DNA from: Humitalea sp038323655 | GTDB taxonomy: Bacteria; Pseudomonadota; Alphaproteobacteria; Acetobacterales; Acetobacteraceae | NCBI GenBank assembly: GCA_038323655.1 | Contig: JBBQHE010000205.1 | Coordinates: forward strand, 1-8,127 | Direction: 5' to 3' | Length of the DNA: 8,127 nucleotides | In this document: in pieces, positions 1 to 5,843 of the stretch | Layout: every line of letters starts with the position of its first letter | How positions within the stretch are numbered: the first letter of the stretch is position 1 | The notes under the pieces: model-generated | What the model was told of the DNA's origin: nothing | The model's database searches: none | What the model saw: only the letters and a program-made list of their open reading frames with translations | Translations under genes and position numbers: made by a program

Positions 1-356
1 TGGTGCGGGCCGCGGCCTATGCCCGCGCCGCCGGCCGCAGCGCGACCGAAGCCCTGCTGGCGATGGGCCCCTTCACCGCCATCGCCACCGCCAATGACCT
101 GCTGGCCATGGGCGCCTATGACGCGCTGGAGGCCGCCGGCATCGCCATCCCGGCCGGCCTGTCGGTCACCGGCTTCAACGACATGCCGCTGATGGACCGC
201 GTGGCGCCGCCGCTGACGACGGTGCGTATCCAGCACGCCGCGATGGGGGCTGCGGCGGCGGCCATCATGCTGCGGCAACTGGCCGGCGAGGCGCCGGGGC
301 CGGACCTGCGCCTGGCGCCGCTGCTGGTCGTGCGGGGGTCGACCGCGGCGCGGTGA
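1..356 (+). CDS. LacI-family transcriptional regulator, C-terminal part (5' end outside window)
   Basis: The frame is open from the window edge to a TGA at 354-356 and gives about 117 residues. The sequence matches the C-terminal half of the periplasmic-binding-protein-like effector domain of LacI/GalR regulators: FTAIATANDLLAMGAYDALE (the 'ANDLLA.GA..AL' helix), then AIPAGLSVTGFNDMPLMDRV (the 'P.dvSVtGFdD' strand), then PPLTTVRIQ, then a helix ending in IMLRQLAGE and a short strand LLVVRGST. In the family this domain binds a small ligand, often a sugar, and switches DNA binding by the N-terminal helix-turn-helix, which lies upstream of the window. The codon at 3-5 is GTG but is internal, so it is not a start. 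The ligand and target genes cannot be told from here. The gene is convergent with the DUF3597 gene. Confidence 0.9.
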   Translation, partial: VRAAAYARAAGRSATEALLAMGPFTAIATANDLLAMGAYDALEAAGIAIPAGLSVTGFNDMPLMDRVAPPLTTVRIQHAAMGAAAAAIMLRQLAGEAPGPDLRLAPLLVVRGSTAAR

Positions 357-390
357 CCGGGCGGCGCCCCCGCGTTGACCCGGCAAGGCC

Positions 391-417
391 GCCGCGCCGA
401 CCGCGCCACGGCGCGGC
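391..417. terminator. GC-only stem-loop between convergent genes (possible bidirectional terminator)
   Basis: Between the stops of the LacI gene (356) and the DUF3597 gene (429) the sequence gccgcgcc (391-398) pairs with ggcgcggc (410-417), leaving an 11-nt loop. An alternative fold pairs ccgcgc (401-406) with gcgcgg (411-416) around cacg. The convergent position suits a shared terminator. No T-tract follows on either strand, so it is not a canonical intrinsic terminator, and in DNA this GC-rich a short stem can arise by chance. Confidence 0.3.
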
Positions 418-428
418 CGGGCAAGGTT

Positions 429-872
429 TCAGGCCGCCAGATTCGCCGGCAGGCGGCCACCGTTCGCCGCCAGCTTCTGCATCACCTGGCGATGCAGCCA
501 CATGTTCATCGCCGCCGAATCATTCGTGTCGCCGCTGTAGTGCAGTTCACCGGCAAGCTCCTTCCGCGCGGCCAGGCTGCTGTCCAGCCCCACCAGCTTC
601 ATCAGATCGACGATCGAGGTCTTCCAGTTCAACGGCTGGCCGGCGGCACCGGCCATGCCGGCCAGAACCGCCTCGACATCGACCATCGGCATGGCGGGCG
701 ATGTGGCAGGCGCCGGGCTGCCAGGGGCGGCAGCACCGGCCCCCATCGCCTGGCCGTTGGGGGACAGGGCATCAGCGGCAGGAACGGCGGCGCCAGGGCT
801 GGCGGCCACAGGGTCGGCGGCGGCGGCGGGCCGCCCCAGGATGCGGGACAAAATATTGCCGAGGATGCTCAT
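429..872 (-). CDS. DUF3597 family protein
   Basis: This is a 147-residue conserved protein of unknown function. It starts with an amphipathic segment, MSILGNILSRILG (residues 1-13). An Ala/Pro/Gly-rich low-complexity linker follows (about 14-62), then the conserved C-terminal domain (about 63-147) with the hallmarks VDVEAVL, LNWKTSIVDLMKLVGLDSSL, AARKELAGEL, GDTNDSAAMNMWLHRQVM and KLAANGG. This agrees with the usual DUF3597 layout of short N-terminal helix, variable linker and helical domain. I chose the ATG at 870-872 because MSI-type N-termini are typical of the family; upstream extension runs through noncoding sequence and the GH8 gene. No strong Shine-Dalgarno is visible; the best is GAAAG about 11 nt upstream. 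The stop is TGA at 429-431. It lies 155 bp downstream of the GH8 gene on the same strand and may be its own unit. No enzymatic motif is seen. Confidence 0.9.
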   Translation of the reverse strand: MSILGNILSRILGRPAAAADPVAASPGAAVPAADALSPNGQAMGAGAAAPGSPAPATSPAMPMVDVEAVLAGMAGAAGQPLNWKTSIVDLMKLVGLDSSLAARKELAGELHYSGDTNDSAAMNMWLHRQVMQKLAANGGRLPANLAA

Positions 873-903
873 GGGCTTTGGAACTTTCGCTGTGCTCGGG
901 CGG

Positions 904-933
904 AGTATGGGTACGCCACCCTCCGCGCTGCAA
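904..933 (-). promoter_or_regulatory. Weak sigma70-like promoter candidate for the DUF3597 gene
   Basis: On the minus strand TTGCAG (928-933) and CATACT (904-909) are separated by 18 nt. The -10-like hexamer ends about 31 nt before the ATG. They match the consensus at roughly 3/6 and 4/6. This is among the few A/T-containing stretches in the gap, which favours it, but the match is weak. Confidence 0.25.
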
Positions 934-941
934 CTCCGGGC

Positions 942-960
942 CGGGGCGCGGGTTGCCCCG
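942..960 (-). terminator. Short GC stem-loop downstream of the GH8 gene
   Basis: cggggc (942-947) pairs with gccccg (955-960) around a 7-nt loop, 67 nt past the GH8 stop and upstream of the DUF3597 promoter candidate. It could end GH8 transcription, but there is no U-tract and the stem is only 6 bp. This 155-bp gap (873-1027) otherwise shows only the weak promoter candidate. Confidence 0.2.
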
Positions 961-1027
961 CGGCGGAAGGCTTGGGCCAAGGCGCCCACCCGCCGCCGGT
1001 CATGCCCCCTGGCCGCCGCCACGCGGC

Positions 1028-2059
1028 TCAGCCCGCCAGGCCCTGGCTGTCCCGCCACGCCCAATGCACCAGCAACCCCAAGGCCGCCGCGTAGTAGTCC
1101 GACGCGCCCGCCACCAGGCTGCCGGGCGGCGCTTCCGACCGCGTCGTGAAGCGCGCCACCGCCGCCACCCCACCCACCGCCGGATAGGGCGAGAACGCAT
1201 CGGTCGCCAGATCCACCCAGGCCGGCACATGCCGGTGCCGCGGGTCCGACCAGAAGGCCGCCGCCGCCACGCAGGCCGGTTCGTCCGACAGCCCCGCCCA
1301 TTTCAGGTACAAGGGCACCCGGATCGCGTCATACGAAAACCGCGGCGGCCAGGCCCGCGGCAGGGCCAGCACGCCCCCCGCCCCTGGCCCCACCCGCGGC
1401 ACCGCCAGCCAATCCGGCGGCAAGCCCCATCGCCCGAACCGACCCGCCCGCAACAAGGCCAGCCCATCGCCGATCAACGCCATCCAGCGCGGGTCAGGCA
1501 CCGCTCGCGCCAGAACCCGCAACTGCGCGAATGCGTAATACGACGGGTTCACCACGACAAAACCCTCACGCTCAAACCCCCGCGCGCCCGGCAACAACAC
1601 CGTCAAGGCCCCCACCGGCCGCACCACCAGGCGCAGGATGTCGCGCGCGACCGCAACCCCCTGCCGCGAGAAAGCCGCATCATCCCAACGCGCCCCCGCC
1701 CCAATCAGGCTGGCCGCGATGAACACATCCCCGTCCGAGGCACTGTTGCCATCCTCGATCCCGACGCCAGGCCGGAACTTCCACGCCGTCAGCCGGTCGG
1801 ACGGCCGCGCCAGGAACGCCCGCGTCCAACGCCAGATCGCCTCGAACGCCGCCCGGTCATCCGCCCGCAACGCCGCCATCAAAGCCCAGCCCTGACCCTC
1901 GGAATGGGAAATCCCGCCATTGCCGGTGTCCACGACACGCCCCTCGGCGGTGACAAACCGCGCCCGGAACGTCAACCACGCGTCGCGCTCCGACACACCC
2001 CCGACGGCGCCCGACACCACCCCGGCCAACACCGCCCGACGCCCGGGATCGACAGACAT
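1028..2059 (-). CDS. Glycoside hydrolase family 8 endo-beta-1,4-glucanase (BcsZ/CMCax-like)
   Basis: The 343-residue protein has the order of conserved blocks of GH8 cellulases of the BcsZ/CMCax group, which cleave beta-1,4-glucan internally by inversion. RVVDTGNGGISHSEGQGWAL (41-60) carries the expected general acid, Glu54. SASDGDVFIA (106-115) holds the Asp-containing substrate-binding motif. LPGARGF (156-162) and NPSYYAFAQ (171-179) follow. PPRFSYDAIRVPLYL (238-252) carries the likely base, Asp244; the C-terminus has ASDYYAAALGLLVHWAW. These residues correspond to the Glu and Asp assigned catalytic roles in bacterial cellulose-associated GH8 enzymes. The N-terminus has twin arginines (7-8) before a short hydrophobic run (AVLAGVVSGAVGGV), a Tat-like export signal without a clear cleavage site, so export is inferred. 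The ATG at 2057-2059 is chosen because it has a good ribosome site and starts the signal. No bcsA/B/C is in the window, so a role in cellulose synthesis is not shown. Other GH8 members act on xylan or chitosan. Confidence 0.9.
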   Translation of the reverse strand: MSVDPGRRAVLAGVVSGAVGGVSERDAWLTFRARFVTAEGRVVDTGNGGISHSEGQGWALMAALRADDRAAFEAIWRWTRAFLARPSDRLTAWKFRPGVGIEDGNSASDGDVFIAASLIGAGARWDDAAFSRQGVAVARDILRLVVRPVGALTVLLPGARGFEREGFVVVNPSYYAFAQLRVLARAVPDPRWMALIGDGLALLRAGRFGRWGLPPDWLAVPRVGPGAGGVLALPRAWPPRFSYDAIRVPLYLKWAGLSDEPACVAAAAFWSDPRHRHVPAWVDLATDAFSPYPAVGGVAAVARFTTRSEAPPGSLVAGASDYYAAALGLLVHWAWRDSQGLAG

Positions 2060-2069
2060 CGGTGCGCGG

Positions 2070-2075
2070 TCCTTC
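2070..2075 (-). promoter_or_regulatory. Ribosome binding site of the GH8 gene
   Basis: On the minus strand GAAGGA lies 10 nt before the ATG at 2059. It is the clearest Shine-Dalgarno in the window. It fixes the GH8 start inside an open frame that continues upstream to about 2263 through the stem-loop region. Confidence 0.7.
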
Positions 2076-2108
2076 GGTCGGGGTTGCGGGTCTGGGGGCG
2101 CGCGCTTC

Positions 2109-2131
2109 TTGAGGGGCTTCGCCCCCCTCAA
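2109..2131. repeat. Stem-loop A1 (left outer hairpin of composite element)
   Basis: ttgagggg (2109-2116) pairs perfectly with cccctcaa (2124-2131) over a 7-nt loop. It is the outer hairpin of the left module. It is the counterpart of the hairpin at 2303-2327, which is read on the opposite strand. Confidence 0.8.
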
Positions 2132-2141
2132 ACTCCCCCCA

Positions 2142-2162
2142 CCAGGAGCCTGAGGCCCCTGG
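2142..2162. repeat. Stem-loop A2 (left inner hairpin)
   Basis: ccaggagcc (2142-2150) pairs with ggcccctgg (2154-2162) around tga, with a single A-C mismatch in nine pairs. It is separated from A1 by 10 nt and followed by ACCC. The hairpin at 2272-2292, read on the minus strand, matches it at 14 of 21 positions, and most differences keep or restore pairing. Confidence 0.8.
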
Positions 2163-2177
2163 ACCCACTTTGGTAAA

Positions 2178-2256
2178 TTGCCCAAGGCGAGGGAGGGGCA
2201 TCGAAGGACGCGCCCTCGATGAAGCGCGGTCGCTGCCCCTCCCTCGCTTTGGGCAA
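2178..2256. repeat. 79-bp palindromic element with 23-bp inverted-repeat arms (MITE-like)
   Basis: The left arm (2178-2200, starting ttgcccaagg, ending gaggggca) and the right arm (2234-2256, ending ctttgggcaa) are reverse complements at 22 of 23 positions; the one difference would be a G-U pair in RNA. The 33-nt centre holds a second hairpin, atcgaagg (2200-2207) with ccctcgat (2213-2220), one mismatch and loop acgcg. The element is bordered on both sides by the direct repeat TAAA (2174-2177 and 2257-2260), resembling a short target duplication. No transposase is encoded, so if mobile it is non-autonomous. It might instead be a structured RNA or transcription barrier. Confidence 0.75.
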
Positions 2257-2271
2257 TAAACAATGGCGGGT

Positions 2272-2292
2272 GCAGGGGACACGGTCCCCTGC
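2272..2292. repeat. Stem-loop B2 (right inner hairpin)
   Basis: gcaggggac (2272-2280) pairs perfectly with gtcccctgc (2284-2292) around acg. It lies 15 nt from the central palindrome, exactly as A2 does on the other side. On the minus strand it is followed by ACCC, again like A2 on the plus strand. Confidence 0.85.
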
Positions 2293-2302
2293 TGGGTGGG
2301 GT

Positions 2303-2327
2303 CTGGGGAGGGCAAAGCCCTCCCCAG
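2303..2327. terminator. Stem-loop B1 (right outer hairpin), possible terminator of the YhdP-like gene
   Basis: ctggggagggc (2303-2313) pairs perfectly with gccctccccag (2317-2327), an 11-bp stem with a 3-nt loop. It is the first strong structure met after the YhdP-like stop at 2377, about 50 nt downstream on the minus strand, so it could block transcription. There is no U-tract after it. It is also the mirror counterpart of A1, so it may belong to the composite repeat and not be a dedicated terminator. Confidence 0.7.
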
Positions 2328-2376
2328 GAGCGCCGCCCAAGGACAGCAACCCTGCCCGAAAACCACTCACCGATCG

Positions 2377-5300
2377 CTAACGGCCTGGCGTGGGTGCTGG
2401 GGCGCCGGGGTCGCCTTGGCCGCCGAAGATCCCGCGCAGGAAGCCTGGGGTGAGGGCCGCGAGGGGGTTCACGCTGACTTGCGGGTCGTCGAGCGGGCCG
2501 GTCATGCGCCAGGTCGCGGCGAAAAGTCCGCCGCCTTGTTCCGGGCTGAACAGTCGTCCCAGCAGCGGGATGTGGCCAAGCAGCGAGTTGATCATGTAGG
2601 CGGGCACGACGGTCCCTTGCACGTCCAGGCTGCGGGCGCGGCGGTCCAGCCGTCCGCGTGCGGTGACGCCGAGCGAGGAGGAGAAGGCCCGGGCGTCGGT
2701 GATGGCCAGGGTGTTCCGGTCCAGGCTGAAGGGCGCGACCATCCGGTCGAAGTGCAGGCCGGAGCCGCGCAGCGCGTCGAACAGCCCGTAGAGGGTCATG
2801 GCCTGCAGCACCTTGGCGAAGCCGGGCGCGCCGCGCATGGCGAAGTCGCTCATTTCCGCCGAGCCGACGAAGGGGCCGCCCTGGTGTGGCATCGGCCAGC
2901 GGCCGGAGACGACGAGCTGGCCGCCTTCGAGGTAGTCCAGCACGTCCAGCGCATGCAGCAGTTCGCCGGCGTTCTGCGAGGTGAGGCGCACCTGGCGGGC
3001 GCCGGCTTCGGGGGTGACGGCGGCGGTGAAGGGGCCAACGGGGCCTTGGCCGCTGGCGGTCGGCACGCCGCCCGACAGCCGCGCCTGGGTCAGCACGCCG
3101 GCGGCGTCGATCGCGACCTGGCCGGCCAGGTCGGTGACGTTGCGTTCGCGCGCCAGCAGCACGCGGTCCAGCCGCAGGTCGAGCGTGAGGGCCGGGCGTG
3201 GCGGCGCAGCGGGCGCCGGGGTCGGGGGGGCGGGGCGGGCGACGACCATGGGTCGCGCGTCCAGCACCGTGCCGGTCAGGTTCATGCGCCAGGGCTGGCC
3301 GGGGCCGGCGGGGGGGCGGGCGTCGCCGGCGAGGCGGTTGGCGCCGAGCTGCACCTCGGCCAGGTCGATTCGGTCCAGCCGGGCGCCGCGGGAAAAGCCG
3401 GCACGGCCGCGCACCAGGATGCCGGGGCCGGTCAGGCGGATGTTTTCGGCCGCAGCCATCTGGTCGGCCGCCAGCACCAGGCTCGCTTCCAGGCTGGCCG
3501 GCGTGCCGGGCGGCCGTTCCCAGCCCAAGGGTTCGACGAACAGCGTGGTATCGCGCAGGTCGGCGCGGATGGCGACGCGGCCATCGCCGTTGCGCCGGCG
3601 TTCGGTGCGGACGTCGATCGCCAGCGGCCCCGAGGCGACGTCGGTGATGTCGACACCGGTGACCGAGACCTGGCGTGCGTCGAGCCGGGCGGTCACCGTC
3701 TCCCGCGCGACGACCTGGTTGGCGGGGCCGCCGCGAAAATCCATCTCGACCGTGGCGCGCACCGGGATATCGGCGAAGGTCGCGGTGCCGGCCACGCGGA
3801 GCATGGTGGTGTCCACGGTCAGGTCGAAGGTGCCGCGGTCGAAGCCCTGGCCGAACAGCACGTCGGCCATGCGCGCCTGGGTCAGCCGGGCGGTGGCGCG
3901 CACGTCGATGCGTTCGTTCGGTATGTCGGACAGCAGCGGGAAGCCGATCGTGATGGTGGCGTCGGCCTGGCCGCCGGGATCCTTGATGTCGAGCGGCCGG
4001 CGGTCGAACAGGTGCAGTCGCGGGTGCTTGATCAGGGTGACGACGTCGGGGATCGGGCCGGCGGCGCGGACCTCAATGGCGGCCCTTTCCTCGGCCCCGC
4101 CCAGGTCGATGAAGCGCGCGGTCACCTGGCGCAGGTCGAGGCCGGTGCCCGACTGGCGGCCGCGTGCCTGCACCATGACTTCGCGCAGGCCGAAGGTGAC
4201 GGTGCCGGAGGCGACCTCGGTGGGCGGGATCGGGCGCAGCCAGTGCACGGTCGCGGCTTCGAACGGCAGGGTGCCGTTGACCGCGGTGATGCTGGGGGCG
4301 GGGGCGCCGGCTGCCATCTCGGCTTCCAGCCGCCAGCGCCCGTTGGCGGCGGTGCCGGCGGCGACGTTGTCCAGAACCCAGTCGCGGGCGCCGCCGCCGA
4401 CTTCGGCGGGCCAATAGGCCGCAAGATCGCCGAGGTTCAGCCGGTCGAGCCCAAGGTCCAGGCTGCCGCGCCAGCCGCCGTCGTGCCGCCAGGCGCGGCC
4501 GGTGGCCGACAGCGTGGGCGCGGTGGCCTCGGCGCCGCCGCCTTCGCGCGTGACGGGGCCGAGGCGCAGGGTCGCGGCGGTCAGCACCGCGGCGTCCGGC
4601 GTGCCGTCCAGTTGCACGGCCAGCCCCGCCAGCATCAGCGACTGGCCGGGCGTGGTCACGACCCGCCCGGGCCCGGCGCTGGCGGCCAGGCGCCAGGTGG
4701 CGGGGCCGCCCTGCACTGCCTCGGCCGAGGCTGAGAGCGCGAGGGCGCCATCGACCAGCCGCGGCGCCGGCAACAGCCCCGCGCTGGCGGCGGCGGCCAG
4801 GAAGGCCGGGCTGACAGCGGGCAGGTCGAGCGCCAGGCGCAGCCGTAGCGGCGTGCCGAGGGCGGTCGCGGTCAGCCGCAGCGTGGTCGCGGCGGCGCCG
4901 ACGCCCAGGGTGCCGCTGCCGCTGGCGACCAACCCGCCCGCCCCGGCCCGGCTGGCGGTCAGCGCGATGGCCCCGGCCTGGGCGCGCGGGGTGCCGGTCG
5001 CATCGAGCAATACGAGCCGCCCGCCCGTCAGACGCAGCCGATGCAGGGCATCGAGCGGCGAGGCTGCCTTGGGGAGAAGGGCTGCGGACATCTGCGCCAG
5101 GGCATCGGCCAGCAGGGCTTCGGGGCTGTTCGGCGTGGCCGGTTCGGCGGTGGCGGCGGGCGCGGCGGGGGCGGACAGCGTCAGGGTCGGGCCGATCAGG
5201 TCGATCTCGCTGACGGCGATCTCGCCCTTCAGCAGCCAGGGCAACGAGACGCCGACATCGGCGAGCGGCACGGACAGCGACACCCGCCCCGCGGCATCGT

Positions 5301-5802
5301 CCAGGGTGAGGCCGGTGGCGCGCAGGGCGATGGGCGACAGGTGTCCTTCGCGGAAGCCGGCCCAGGCCAGGCTGACCCCGCCGAGTTGGACGGTCCAGTC
5401 GCCGGTGCGGCCTTCCAGCGCCGCGCGCAGCCCGGTCGCGACCATGGGCAATGCGACCGGCCCGTCGTCCAGCCGCCAGGCGATGGCGCCGATCGCCAGC
5501 CCGGCCAGGATGGCGGTGGCCATGGCCAGGCGCATGGCGGCGCCGCAGATCCGCGCCAGCCTGCCGCCGACCATCGCACAGCCGCGCAGGCTGCCGATGG
5601 CCAGGCGCCGGGGCAGGTTTTGGCGCAGGCGGTCGGGAGGCGTTGCGGCGCCCGGTGGGCTGGGGTTGGGTTGGCTCTGGTCGGGCGGGCCGACTGGCGG
5701 GGGCGACGCGGCACCGCTCCGCGGGGGCTTCTCCATACCGCTCCGCGGCGGGTCGCCGACCCCCCCGGGCGGGGGCGCCGCTTGACCTTCCGCCCCGGTC
5801 AC
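2377..5802 (-). CDS. YhdP/AsmA-like membrane-anchored protein (DUF3971-type), probable phospholipid transport to the outer membrane
   Basis: The frame encodes up to 1141 residues. Residues 1-60 are Pro/Gly/Ser-rich. A basic stretch (about 59-85) precedes one transmembrane segment near 88-108 (RLAMATAILAGLAIGAIAW). The rest is a long array of amphipathic beta segments, as in AsmA-like proteins that form a hydrophobic groove across the periplasm. The C-terminal block is the most recognisable: ARGRLDRRARSLDVQGTVVP, AYMINSLLGHIPLLGRLF (about 1068-1085), then LFAATWRMTGPLDDPQVSVN and a short Pro-rich tail. E. coli YhdP (about 1266 residues) shares this plan and is implicated in inner-to-outer-membrane phospholipid transport; that function is extended here by family. 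The start is uncertain. GTG at 5802 is the longest option but has no clear ribosome site and sits 17 bp from the first glnE ATG. ATG at 5736 has GGAG 4 nt upstream, and ATG at 5574 lies just before the membrane segment. The stop is TAG at 2377-2379. Confidence 0.85.
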   Translation of the reverse strand: MTGAEGQAAPPPGGVGDPPRSGMEKPPRSGAASPPPVGPPDQSQPNPSPPGAATPPDRLRQNLPRRLAIGSLRGCAMVGGRLARICGAAMRLAMATAILAGLAIGAIAWRLDDGPVALPMVATGLRAALEGRTGDWTVQLGGVSLAWAGFREGHLSPIALRATGLTLDDAAGRVSLSVPLADVGVSLPWLLKGEIAVSEIDLIGPTLTLSAPAAPAATAEPATPNSPEALLADALAQMSAALLPKAASPLDALHRLRLTGGRLVLLDATGTPRAQAGAIALTASRAGAGGLVASGSGTLGVGAAATTLRLTATALGTPLRLRLALDLPAVSPAFLAAAASAGLLPAPRLVDGALALSASAEAVQGGPATWRLAASAGPGRVVTTPGQSLMLAGLAVQLDGTPDAAVLTAATLRLGPVTREGGGAEATAPTLSATGRAWRHDGGWRGSLDLGLDRLNLGDLAAYWPAEVGGGARDWVLDNVAAGTAANGRWRLEAEMAAGAPAPSITAVNGTLPFEAATVHWLRPIPPTEVASGTVTFGLREVMVQARGRQSGTGLDLRQVTARFIDLGGAEERAAIEVRAAGPIPDVVTLIKHPRLHLFDRRPLDIKDPGGQADATITIGFPLLSDIPNERIDVRATARLTQARMADVLFGQGFDRGTFDLTVDTTMLRVAGTATFADIPVRATVEMDFRGGPANQVVARETVTARLDARQVSVTGVDITDVASGPLAIDVRTERRRNGDGRVAIRADLRDTTLFVEPLGWERPPGTPASLEASLVLAADQMAAAENIRLTGPGILVRGRAGFSRGARLDRIDLAEVQLGANRLAGDARPPAGPGQPWRMNLTGTVLDARPMVVARPAPPTPAPAAPPRPALTLDLRLDRVLLARERNVTDLAGQVAIDAAGVLTQARLSGGVPTASGQGPVGPFTAAVTPEAGARQVRLTSQNAGELLHALDVLDYLEGGQLVVSGRWPMPHQGGPFVGSAEMSDFAMRGAPGFAKVLQAMTLYGLFDALRGSGLHFDRMVAPFSLDRNTLAITDARAFSSSLGVTARGRLDRRARSLDVQGTVVPAYMINSLLGHIPLLGRLFSPEQGGGLFAATWRMTGPLDDPQVSVNPLAALTPGFLRGIFGGQGDPGAPAPTPGR
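5713..5748. repeat. Two 12-bp direct repeats 24 bp apart at the 5' end of the YhdP-like frame
   Basis: accgctccgcgg occurs at 5713-5724 and 5737-5748, a 24-bp period. Within the long YhdP-like frame this gives a repeated PPRSG pentapeptide around residues 18-31. The ATG at 5736 lies between the copies. The period of eight codons fits coding duplication; the pair could equally be a regulatory site if translation begins downstream. Confidence 0.55.
5781..5786 (+). promoter_or_regulatory. Candidate -35 element for glnE
   Basis: CTTGAC fits the -35 preferred by alphaproteobacterial housekeeping sigma factors. A -10 would fall around 5804-5811, where the sequence (cttgcc) is a poor match. If used, transcription would begin near 5815-5820, which suits translation from the ATG at 5844. 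It would lie inside the longest YhdP-like frame. Confidence 0.2.
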
Positions 5803-5843
5803 GTCTTGCCTGCTGGCAGATGCGCCCGAAAGATCCCAAGATC

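Larger units (their letters stand above)
2060..2376. other. Gene-free intergenic region filled by stem-loops
   Basis: This 317-bp stretch lies after the YhdP-like gene and before the GH8 gene, both on the minus strand. It holds the GH8 ribosome site near 2070 and, from 2109 to 2327, five stem-loops listed separately. The remaining 49 bp next to the YhdP stop (2328-2376) show no clear signal. Open frames crossing the region translate the hairpins and look unlike proteins. No convincing promoter for the GH8 gene was found, so GH8 may be transcribed from within this region or by readthrough. Confidence 0.75.

Noticed and set aside
873..1301. Upstream extension of the DUF3597 frame to 1301
   Set aside because: It overlaps the end of the GH8 gene and is Gly-rich low complexity. 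The family-like start MSILGN lies at 872.
353..2176. Plus-strand open frame of 607 codons across the DUF3597 and GH8 genes
   Set aside because: The translation is almost wholly Arg/Pro/His/Gln and it covers two recognised genes on the opposite strand.
2060..2263. Upstream extension of the GH8 gene to about 2263
   Set aside because: The extra 68 residues translate the stem-loops. The signal-like N-terminus and the GAAGGA ribosome site both point to the ATG at 2059.
2109..2327. CRISPR array or tandem repeat
   Set aside because: The units are inverted and mirror-arranged around a centre, not direct repeats separated by unique spacers.
2263..4734. Plus-strand open frame of 823 codons opposite the YhdP-like gene
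   Set aside because: Its translation is a Gly/Ala/Gln/His/Arg-rich low-complexity string with no family motif. It begins in the hairpin region and lies antisense to a gene with clear protein features. Long antisense frames are expected at this GC content.
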